Assembly (NCBI GenBank): GCA_009786735.1
Contig: WQRM01000065.1
Coordinates: 1 to 8,035, forward strand
Direction: 5' to 3'
Source: Oscillospiraceae bacterium
GTDB taxonomy: Bacteria; Bacillota; Clostridia; Oscillospirales; Acutalibacteraceae
Length of the DNA: 8,035 nt
Notes under the pieces: model-generated
The model's database searches: none
Seen by the model: the letters and a program-made list of their open reading frames with translations, nothing else
What the model was told of the DNA's origin: nothing
Program-made: the position numbers and the translations under genes
Part shown: positions 1 to 5,559 of the stretch, in pieces
Layout: each line of letters starts with the position of its first letter
How positions within the stretch are numbered: the first letter of the stretch is position 1

Positions 1-673
1 TGCCGATGAGACCGATGATGTCGCCGCCATTGCCGCCGTTGCCATTGCCAACGGTGACCACAGCGCGACGGCTGCGACGACCTTGGCAGCATTGCACGAC
101 GTCGATTTCGTCGCCTTCGGTCAGCTTCACGTTGCTGGGCACGTTCGCAATCCAGGTGCCGTCGCGCAGCACTTTGGTGGTGATGCAACGGCAGCACGGA
201 AAGCGGATTTCGATGCAGCAACACACGTCAGCGTCATAGCCGCTGATGGTCACTGTGTCCACCGTCACGTCATTAACGGTGGGCGGTTGCAGACCCTCGG
301 GCTGAATTTCGACTTTTTCCACGGCCGTCACAAAGCATTTGGGTGGCAGGTTGTTGATGCGCACGCATTTGTTGGTCACGTGCACGGGGTAGCTTTCGGG
401 GTAGTCGCCATTGTCGTCATCCACGTCAACAGCCTCGTAGCCGTAGGGCGGGCGAACGAGTGTGAGCAGATAGTCGCCCGGCAGCACGCCGCAGAAGTTC
501 ACGCAGCCATTTTTGTCCGAAAGCGCGAGCTTGAACGGTCCATTGCCGTTTTCGCTTTCGGTGGCAAGTTCAAACAGTGCGCCGCAAACCGGGCAGCCGT
601 CCTGGTCCAGCACACGAAAACACACGGTTTGCGCTTGCTGGGTGGTGCGGCAGGTTGATTGATTGCAGTTCAT
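1..673 (-). CDS. Cysteine-rich SpaA/Cna-B-like and Ig-like domain protein (3' end off the window)
   Basis: The reading frame is open from an ATG at 673-671 to the window edge, giving 224 residues without a stop. The start follows GGAGG (685-681) with 7-base spacing. Residues about 16-80 look like a SpaA/Cna-B-type beta-sandwich: 'VLDQDGCPVCGALFEL', 'SDKNGCVNFCGVLPGDYLL' and 'PPYGYE' match the usual pattern of DG-PV-GA-F, SD-NG-F-GV-PG-Y-L and P-GY. Residues about 130-207 resemble a bacterial Ig-like domain ('VTISGYDADV', 'DGTWIANVPS', 'LTEGDEIDV'). A Gly/Asn linker (209-217) then leads into 'DIIGLIG'. I count 17 cysteines in 224 residues, including CCC (151-153), CCRC (160-163) and CC (195-196). 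The N-terminus (MNCNQSTCR) is not a signal peptide. Cysteine-rich, non-secreted beta-sandwich proteins in spore formers can be spore-coat or exosporium components. That role is inference, and a surface adhesin is the alternative. Confidence 0.8.
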   Translation of the reverse strand, partial: MNCNQSTCRTTQQAQTVCFRVLDQDGCPVCGALFELATESENGNGPFKLALSDKNGCVNFCGVLPGDYLLTLVRPPYGYEAVDVDDDNGDYPESYPVHVTNKCVRINNLPPKCFVTAVEKVEIQPEGLQPPTVNDVTVDTVTISGYDADVCCCIEIRFPCCRCITTKVLRDGTWIANVPSNVKLTEGDEIDVVQCCQGRRSRRAVVTVGNGNGGNGGDIIGLIG

Positions 674-680
674 GATTCAT

Positions 681-685
681 CCTCC
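681..685 (-). promoter_or_regulatory. Shine-Dalgarno site of the cysteine-rich gene
   Basis: GGAGG on the minus strand lies 7 bases before the ATG at 673-671. It fixes that start against the out-of-frame ATG at 680-678, which sits directly against the site and cannot use it. Confidence 0.75.
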
Positions 686-748
686 GTAATTTCTCGTCAA
701 TGTTGGGGAGAGCCGCTGTGCCATTGCAGCACGCAACAAAACATAGCG

Positions 749-764
749 AAAGGTTTGCTCCTTT
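749..764 (-). other. Small hairpin in the leader
   Basis: On the minus strand AAAGG (764-760) can pair with CCTTT (753-749) around a 6-base AGCAAA loop. It is only 5 base pairs and could be chance. Its 5' arm contains AAAGGAG, which looks like a Shine-Dalgarno site, but no usable start codon follows at a sensible distance. Confidence 0.3.
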
Positions 765-771
765 GAGACAT

Positions 772-808
772 CGGCACTGCCGCACTGCGGGGCCAGGCGG
801 CAGCACCG
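772..808 (-). other. Strong stem-loop in the leader (12 bp)
   Basis: On the minus strand CGGTGCTGCCGC (808-797) pairs with GCGGCAGTGCCG (783-772) around a 13-base loop (796-784). Two adjacent pairs (805 with 775, 804 with 776) are G-U wobbles in minus-strand RNA and A-C mismatches in plus-strand RNA. No U run follows, so it is not a standard intrinsic terminator. Confidence 0.65.
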
Positions 809-840
809 GCTTATGTTGACCCTAGGAAGCTTGGATAGGT

Positions 841-897
841 GACAGGGTTTAGGGGCTTGCCGGGAAAGGAAACAACGGTCGCGCCCTAACCCCTATC
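841..897 (-). other. Long imperfect hairpin in the leader
   Basis: On the minus strand GATAGGGGTTAGGG (897-884) pairs with CCCCTAAACCCTGTC (855-841): 7 pairs, one G-A mismatch, then 6 pairs. The pair 895 with 843 is a G-U wobble only in the minus-strand transcript. The 28-base loop could close further through a short CCG/CGG stem. Confidence 0.55.
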
Positions 898-921
898 GCC
901 TATATATAAGCAGGCCATGAT

Positions 922-962
922 GCAAAGGCTATCCCCGGGCGGCCATGCGCCGCCACCTTTGC
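922..962 (-). other. Two-tier hairpin in the leader
   Basis: An outer 7-bp stem, GCAAAGG with CCTTTGC (962-956 and 928-922), encloses an inner 6-bp stem, GGCGGC with GCCGCC (954-949 and 943-938), around a 5-base loop. A 9-base asymmetric bulge (937-929) lies opposite a single base. All pairs are Watson-Crick, so this hairpin alone does not tell which strand is transcribed. Confidence 0.55.
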
Positions 963-1044
963 CCGATTAAGCCCGCGAATCTTCGCTGTTGTGGCAAGAG
1001 CAAACCCCCGCCTGTTCACATGATATGCGAACGGACGAGGATTG

Positions 1045-1073
1045 GTTATAGAGATTTGTTTAGGCAGCTTCAA
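1045..1073 (-). promoter_or_regulatory. Promoter-like sequence before the structured leader
   Basis: On the minus strand TTGAAG (1073-1068) and TATAAC (1050-1045) are separated by exactly 17 bases, a good fit to a housekeeping sigma-A promoter. The -35 box lies in the last codons of the symporter gene and the -10 box just past its stop. Transcription would begin near 1038 and run through the structured region into the cysteine-rich gene. A second AT-rich element, TATATATA (908-901), has no convincing -35 partner. Confidence 0.5.
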
Positions 1074-2556
1074 CAGGTTCTTCGGCGGCAGTGTCGGCAA
1101 CGGTTTCGTTGCGCGCCGCAATGTCGGCAATCACCTGTGCGTGCTGCTTGCGGGTGACATTCCAGAAGAAGAATGGTATGGTGGAACAGGTGATGCTGAT
1201 GAGCTCAATGACCATGGGCACCACGAACAAACCATGCATGGTGCGTGCGCTTTGCGCGGGCGCTTGCTCCACAAAGCCCAGCGTGCGCAAAATGATGCCG
1301 GTGCTCATTGCGCCAACTGAACCGATGAGCTTGCCCATGAGCCCTTCGGTGGTGTAGACCACGCCGTCGTTGCGCTTGCCGGTTTTCCATTCGCCATAGT
1401 CCACGCTGTCGGCCAACATCGACCAATACAACTGCCCGCGAACGGCGTTGGGAATCTCGTTGAGGAAAGCAGATGCCGTGAAGAACAGGCGCGCGCTCAT
1501 CGCGGTGTTCACACCCGTGAGGTTGAACATGCCCGGGCGTGTGCCCATGAACAAGAACGTGCCGCGGATAATCAGCCGCGCGATGGAGCTGCCGATGACG
1601 ATGTCGCGTTTTTCAAACCACTGGCACAACTTCGGCATCAACCACGTGGCAATCAGCAGCGCGGGGAAGCCGCCGATGAGCCCCACATAGCCGTGCCAGC
1701 TGATGTCGCCGAGGTTATACTCAAACAGGAACACGTCCGTGCCGCCACGGTTGATGATGCCGCCGATGGTGTTGGACAGCACCAAGATGAGGAACAGGCG
1801 GTTCTTGAGCAGACCACGGAAAATGCGCAGGATTTTTTGCTGCTGCGTTTGCGGCGGCGACACAATGCGCTCCTTCACCTGTGTGTACATCAACAGGTTA
1901 TACAGCAGGAAGGCTACGCCAACCACCGCAACGGCAATCATGAAGATGCGCGTGCGACCGGCAACGTCGTCAGGTCCGCTGGTGAACCAGCCGAAAATCA
2001 TGGGGATGCCGCCCACCGCCGCGCCACCCAAGCTGGAGAACATGCGTGACCGCGCGATAACACCGTTGCGCTCTTGCACGTTGGGCGTGATGGAGTTGTA
2101 GTAGCTGTGAAAGGCCGTGCCGTTGAGACTTTCCATGGGGTCAAAGGGTAGATACAGCAGCATGATGAAGCCCATGTGCAGCAACACGTTGATGCTGTCT
2201 TGTGCGTGAAAGCGAATGGGCAGGAACATCAGCACCAACAGCACCGTCAGTGGAATTGCCGTTTTTTTGAAGAAGCGCCGCGCTTTTTCGGTGGTGTAGG
2301 TCTGGCGGTCAAAGTATGCGCCCACTGCCGGGTCGGTGAAGCCGTCCCAAATGCGCTGCAGCACTTGCAGCGGACCCATCATCAGTGCGTCGTTGCCCAT
2401 GACCATGATCCAAAAGGTCTGCAACTGACCAATGAACAGCCCGCGCGACATGTCACGCAGCAGCGCCGAAGCATTGAACGCCATTTGCTCGCGAACCGAA
2501 ACGTGCTTGACTTCTTGCTGTTGTTGTTCTTCGCGGTCGATCACGGTGTTTTCCAT
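1060..2556 (-). CDS. GPH-family (MFS_2) cation:sugar symporter
   Basis: A complete 498-residue polytopic membrane protein, the usual size for glycoside-pentoside-hexuronide:cation symporters, which import sugars or glycosides with Na+ or H+. The family signature after the second helix is present (WDGFTDPAVGAYFDR, residues 70-84). The late-helix signature 'LADSVDYGEWKTGKRNDG' lies at 381-398, followed by the 'GLMGKLIGSVGAM' stretch. Hydrophobic segments are spread across residues about 35-465, consistent with 12 helices. The N-terminal cytosolic tail carries a glutamine run (QQQQ, 11-14), and the C-terminal tail is acidic and alanine-rich. The start follows AGGAG overlapping the leuS stop. It sits 12 bases behind leuS, implying co-transcription and probably translational coupling. 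No glycosidase gene is visible nearby, so the substrate cannot be named. No clear terminator follows. Confidence 0.9.
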   Translation of the reverse strand: MENTVIDREEQQQQEVKHVSVREQMAFNASALLRDMSRGLFIGQLQTFWIMVMGNDALMMGPLQVLQRIWDGFTDPAVGAYFDRQTYTTEKARRFFKKTAIPLTVLLVLMFLPIRFHAQDSINVLLHMGFIMLLYLPFDPMESLNGTAFHSYYNSITPNVQERNGVIARSRMFSSLGGAAVGGIPMIFGWFTSGPDDVAGRTRIFMIAVAVVGVAFLLYNLLMYTQVKERIVSPPQTQQQKILRIFRGLLKNRLFLILVLSNTIGGIINRGGTDVFLFEYNLGDISWHGYVGLIGGFPALLIATWLMPKLCQWFEKRDIVIGSSIARLIIRGTFLFMGTRPGMFNLTGVNTAMSARLFFTASAFLNEIPNAVRGQLYWSMLADSVDYGEWKTGKRNDGVVYTTEGLMGKLIGSVGAMSTGIILRTLGFVEQAPAQSARTMHGLFVVPMVIELISITCSTIPFFFWNVTRKQHAQVIADIAARNETVADTAAEEPVEAA

Positions 2557-2565
2557 GTGAACCCT

Positions 2566-2570
2566 CTCCT
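2566..2570 (-). promoter_or_regulatory. Symporter Shine-Dalgarno site overlapping the leuS stop
   Basis: AGGAG (2570-2566) begins inside the leuS TAG stop and lies 9 bases before the symporter ATG. This arrangement points to translational coupling of the two genes on one mRNA. Confidence 0.65.
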
Positions 2571-4968
2571 ATCTGATAACAATATTCACCAGTCTTCCGG
2601 GGACATAAAGCTCTTTCACGATGGTCTTGCCGGCGAGGTCTTGCGCAACTTCGGCTTTTGCCAGCGCAAGGGCATCATCTTGGCTGATGTCTGCCGCCAC
2701 GTTGAGCCGCGCCTTGATTTTGCCGTTGACTTGCACGGCGATTTCCACCGTGGCTTCCACGCACTTGGCTTCGTCGTATTGCGGCCAGGCTTGGTCGGTC
2801 ACGCAGCCGCCCAGCGCGAGGAGCTCCCACAGCTCTTCGGTCATGTGCGGGGCAAAGGGGTTGGTGAGCACCAGCAGCACCTTCATTTCGTCACGGGTGA
2901 TGCTGCCGCTTTCGGTGATGACGTTGAGCAGGCTCATCAGCGCGGCGATTGCCGTGTTGTGCTTGAGCTGCTCGGTGTCGTTGGTCACCTTGCGGATGGT
3001 GCGGTGGAACTCGCCCTCCAGTTCGGCACGGATTGCGCCGCCTTGCATGCAGTCTTGCAGCCCCCAAATGCGCTCGAGGAATCTGCGGCAGCCTTTGATG
3101 GCCGCGGAGTTCCACGGGGCGGTTTTCTCAAAGTCGCCCAGGAACATCTCATACAGACGCATGGTGTCGCCGCCGTATTGGTTGATGATGTCGTCGGGGT
3201 TCACCACGTTGCCGCGGGACTTGCTCATCTTCACGCCGTCTTCGCCCAAAATCATGCCTTGGCTGGTGCGCTTTTGGTATGGCTCGGGGCAATGCACGGC
3301 CTTCACGTCAAACAAGAACTTGTGCCAAAAGCGGCTGTAGAGCAAGTGCAGGGTGGTGTGTTCCATGCCGCCGTTGTACCAGTCCACGGGCATCCAATAG
3401 TCAAGGGCTGCTTGGCTGGCGAGCTCGGTTTCGTTGTGCGGGTCGCAATAGCGCAGGAAGTACCAGCTGCTGCCCGCCCACTGGGGCATGGTGTCACTTT
3501 CACGCACGGCAGCGCCCCCGCATTGCGGGCATGTGGTGTTGAGCCACTCGGTCTGCAGCGCAAGCGGGCTTTGACCGTCTTCGGTTTGCTCATATTTCGC
3601 AATGTGCGGCAGCACGAGCGGCAGCTCACTTTCGGGCAAGGCAACCATGCCGCATTTGTCGCAGTGCACGATGGGCACAGGCTCACCCCAATAGCGCTGG
3701 CGGGCAAACACCCAGTCGCGCAGCTTAAAGTTCACTTTCTCTTGCCCAAGACCCTGCTCAGCCAGCCACTTGGTGATGGCAACTTTGCCCTCCTCCACCG
3801 TCATGCCAGTGATGAAGCCGCTGTTGACCATCACGCCCACGTCGCAGCCGAGGAAGGGTTCTTCCTCCACGTTGCCGCCAGCAACGACCTCCACGATGGG
3901 CAGGTTGTACGCGCGGGCAAACGCCCAGTCGCGGGCATCATGCCCCGGCACGGCCATGATAGCACCGGTGCCGTAGCTGATGAGCACGTAGTCGCTGATG
4001 AAAATGGGGATTTCTTCGCCGTTCACGGGATTCACGGCACGCACGCCTTGCAGCTGCACGCCGGTTTTGTCTTTGTTGAGCTCGGTGCGCTCAAACTCGC
4101 TTTTTTTCGTCGCTTCGCTTCTATAGCCGCAAATCTCATCAAAATTTGTCAAGCGTTCCTGCCACTTGTCCAGCAGCGGATGCTCGGGCGACAGCACCAT
4201 GTAGGTCACGCCCCACAGGGTGTCTTGCCGAGTGGTGTAGACCTCAAGGATGTCGCCTGCGGTGGTGGCGAATTTCACCTGTGCGCCAGTGCTGCGGCCG
4301 ATCCAGTTGCGTTGCTGCACCTTCACGCGGTCGATGAAATCCACCAAGTCAAGGTCATCGTTGAGGCGCTGGGCATACTCGGTGATTTTGAGCATCCACT
4401 GGCTTTTGTTTTTCTGCACCACGTCGCTGTGGCAGCGCTCGCACTCGCCTTGCACGACTTCCTCATTCGCCAGCACGCACTTGCAGGACGTGCACCAGTT
4501 CACGGGCATCTCTTTTTTATAGGCTAGTCCTGCCTTGAACATTTGCAGAAAAATCCACTGTGTCCAGCGGTAATAGCCGGGGTCGGTGGTGTCCACCTCA
4601 CGCGACCAATCAAAGCTAAAGCCCAGCGCTTTGAGCTGCTTGGTGAAGTTTTGGATGTTTTGCGCCGTCACCTCGCCGGGATGCACGCCGTGCTTCATGG
4701 CGTAGTTCTCCGCGGGCAGCCCGAAGGCGTCCCAGCCGATGGGATACAGCACGTTGTAGCCCTGCAGGCGGCGCTTGCGGGCGATGATGTCCATGCCGGT
4801 GTAGCTGCGCGGATGACCCACGTGCAGCCCCTGCGCCGAGGGGTAGGGGAACTCGACGAGCGCGAAAAACTTCGGCAGGCTAAAGTCCTGCTTGGCGTGG
4901 AACACGCCGCTTTCTTCCCAGCGGGCTTGCCACTTGGGTTCGATATGTTTTGGGTTGTAGGGTTGCAT
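2569..4968 (-). CDS. leuS: Leucyl-tRNA synthetase
   Basis: A complete class Ia aminoacyl-tRNA synthetase of 799 residues, which charges tRNA-Leu with leucine in the cytoplasm. The HIGH-type motif is HVGH (49-52) and the KMSKS loop is present (580-584). Two putative zinc knuckles are intact: C159/C162 with C176/C179, and C436/C439 with C480/C483. The CP1 editing domain spans roughly 224-420, with the threonine-rich loop TTRQDT (245-250) and MAVPGHDARD (338-347), whose aspartate at 344 matches the residue that anchors the amino group in editing. The sequence ends with the family's C-terminal pattern (VKELYVPGRLVNIVIR), so it is full length. The catalytic core reads 'WYNGGMEHTTLHLLYSRFWHKF' in two parts (529-541, 542-551), a variant found in many anaerobic bacteria. 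The start has GGAG nine bases upstream. No T-box leader is present, and the gene is followed at once by a sugar symporter. Confidence 0.98.
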   Translation of the reverse strand: MQPYNPKHIEPKWQARWEESGVFHAKQDFSLPKFFALVEFPYPSAQGLHVGHPRSYTGMDIIARKRRLQGYNVLYPIGWDAFGLPAENYAMKHGVHPGEVTAQNIQNFTKQLKALGFSFDWSREVDTTDPGYYRWTQWIFLQMFKAGLAYKKEMPVNWCTSCKCVLANEEVVQGECERCHSDVVQKNKSQWMLKITEYAQRLNDDLDLVDFIDRVKVQQRNWIGRSTGAQVKFATTAGDILEVYTTRQDTLWGVTYMVLSPEHPLLDKWQERLTNFDEICGYRSEATKKSEFERTELNKDKTGVQLQGVRAVNPVNGEEIPIFISDYVLISYGTGAIMAVPGHDARDWAFARAYNLPIVEVVAGGNVEEEPFLGCDVGVMVNSGFITGMTVEEGKVAITKWLAEQGLGQEKVNFKLRDWVFARQRYWGEPVPIVHCDKCGMVALPESELPLVLPHIAKYEQTEDGQSPLALQTEWLNTTCPQCGGAAVRESDTMPQWAGSSWYFLRYCDPHNETELASQAALDYWMPVDWYNGGMEHTTLHLLYSRFWHKFLFDVKAVHCPEPYQKRTSQGMILGEDGVKMSKSRGNVVNPDDIINQYGGDTMRLYEMFLGDFEKTAPWNSAAIKGCRRFLERIWGLQDCMQGGAIRAELEGEFHRTIRKVTNDTEQLKHNTAIAALMSLLNVITESGSITRDEMKVLLVLTNPFAPHMTEELWELLALGGCVTDQAWPQYDEAKCVEATVEIAVQVNGKIKARLNVAADISQDDALALAKAEVAQDLAGKTIVKELYVPGRLVNIVIR

Positions 4969-4992
4969 GTTATGTCACTCCATAAGTTTAAA

Positions 4993-5020
4993 ATTATCAC
5001 ATGTGGGGCTAAGGCTACAA
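4993..5020 (-). promoter_or_regulatory. Probable leuS promoter
   Basis: On the minus strand TTGTAG (5020-5015) and GATAAT (4998-4993) are 16 bases apart, with a TG one base before the -10 box as in extended -10 promoters. The -35 box overlaps the stop codon of the upstream 177-residue gene. Transcription would begin about 20 bases before the leuS start, leaving no room for a T-box. Confidence 0.45.
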
Positions 5021-5548
5021 ACTTGCAAGGTAGTTATCAGCCTGCTCAATGATGTGTGTACGAAGGTCGCGATTAGCTAAAGTTCGTGCTATTGCTCGGT
5101 GCGCATTGAAGAAAGCCCAGTTTGCATTCGGTTTTCTTGGGAAATCGAGGCGAATGGGAACTTTTAGCACATGCATGTCATTTGGTGTGGTGATAGTATG
5201 GTAGGGGATTTTTACGCCTGTGCCTGAATGAGCACGTTCATTTAGGATAGATGGATCACTCTGGGGCTGGCGAAAAACAGTTGTGTTTTCTGCAATGGCA
5301 ACGATACATGTGTCATCAACAACAGCGGCGCAATAAATTACCAGTACATTGTTAAGTTGAAGTGTGCGCACAGTTGCTCGACTGTCAATGCGTTGCAGCA
5401 GAATGGGGTCTTGTTGCCCCCGCTTTAGAATAACACCATAATAGTTTCCGTCAACGGGATTTGGGGTTAGATTAAATTGTTCGTCACCGTTGGCACCGTG
5501 CTCACCGGAAAAAAGTTTGACCATGAGTATATTGTTGTCAGCGCGCAT
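5015..5548 (-). CDS. Hypothetical protein, 177 aa, low GC
   Basis: I do not recognise this protein with confidence. The start (ATG 5548-5546) follows AAGGAG with 7-base spacing, and that site overlaps the stop of the DUF1015 gene 11 bases upstream, so the two are probably co-translated. There is no signal peptide or membrane helix; the protein appears soluble. The middle (about 34-95) alternates hydrophobic strands: 'NYYGVILKRG', 'LQRID', 'NNVLVIYCAAV', 'CIVAIAENTTVFRQP'. This resembles, weakly, the PUA/EVE-like module with a 'G-W-NATVYR' pattern seen at the N-terminus of some nuclease-associated bacterial proteins. The C-terminal part (about 136-177) is charged and helical. Base composition differs from its neighbours: two 60-base lines I counted inside it are 48% and 43% GC, against 65% for one in leuS. 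This suggests recent acquisition. The function is unknown. Confidence 0.8.
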   Translation of the reverse strand: MRADNNILMVKLFSGEHGANGDEQFNLTPNPVDGNYYGVILKRGQQDPILLQRIDSRATVRTLQLNNVLVIYCAAVVDDTCIVAIAENTTVFRQPQSDPSILNERAHSGTGVKIPYHTITTPNDMHVLKVPIRLDFPRKPNANWAFFNAHRAIARTLANRDLRTHIIEQADNYLASL

Positions 5549-5559
5549 AAATCTTCTCC

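Larger units (their letters stand above)
674..1038 (-). ncRNA. Structured long 5' leader or small RNA upstream of the cysteine-rich gene
   Basis: About 385 bases separate the symporter stop from the cysteine-rich gene, and no convincing coding frame lies between them. A promoter-like sequence at 1073-1045 would start a transcript near 1038, leaving a leader of about 365 bases. The region holds three substantial hairpins (962-922, 897-841, 808-772) and a small one (764-749). In the second and third, G-U wobbles close the stem only in minus-strand RNA; the plus-strand equivalents are A-C mismatches. I compared it by eye with cobalamin, glycine, TPP, FMN, SAM, fluoride, guanidine, cyclic-di-GMP and glutamine motifs, and with RNase P, tmRNA, SRP and 6S RNA, and recognised none. 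There is no clear internal terminator with a U run, so a leader is somewhat more likely than a free small RNA. Confidence 0.45.

Noticed and set aside
83..658. A 191-codon plus-strand frame.
   Set aside because: It is the mirror of the cysteine-rich minus-strand gene, which has a good Shine-Dalgarno site and recognisable domains.
721..785. Possible glycine or guanidine riboswitch, from 'AAAGGAGCAAACC' and 'CCTAGGG' on the minus strand.
   Set aside because: The remaining conserved core segments and the expected stem order of either riboswitch are missing.
570..806. A 78-codon minus-strand frame starting in the leader and overlapping the cysteine-rich gene out of frame.
   Set aside because: It has no suitable Shine-Dalgarno site, runs through the 12-bp hairpin and shows no protein-like conservation pattern.
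841..897. TTAGGG/CCCTAA-like units resembling telomere repeats or a G-quadruplex.
   Set aside because: Only one copy on each side, and they are explained as the two arms of a hairpin. There are not four close G-tracts.
881..900. Possible fluoride riboswitch, from 'CGCCCTAACC' on the plus strand.
   Set aside because: The preceding GG-GATG element and the downstream pseudoknot partner are not present, and no plus-strand gene follows.
2176..4527. A 783-codon open frame on the plus strand opposite leuS and the symporter.
   Set aside because: It lies antisense to two genes with unmistakable family motifs. Its protein is rich in His, Val, Ala and Gln as expected from reading a GC-rich gene backwards, and it has no recognisable domain.
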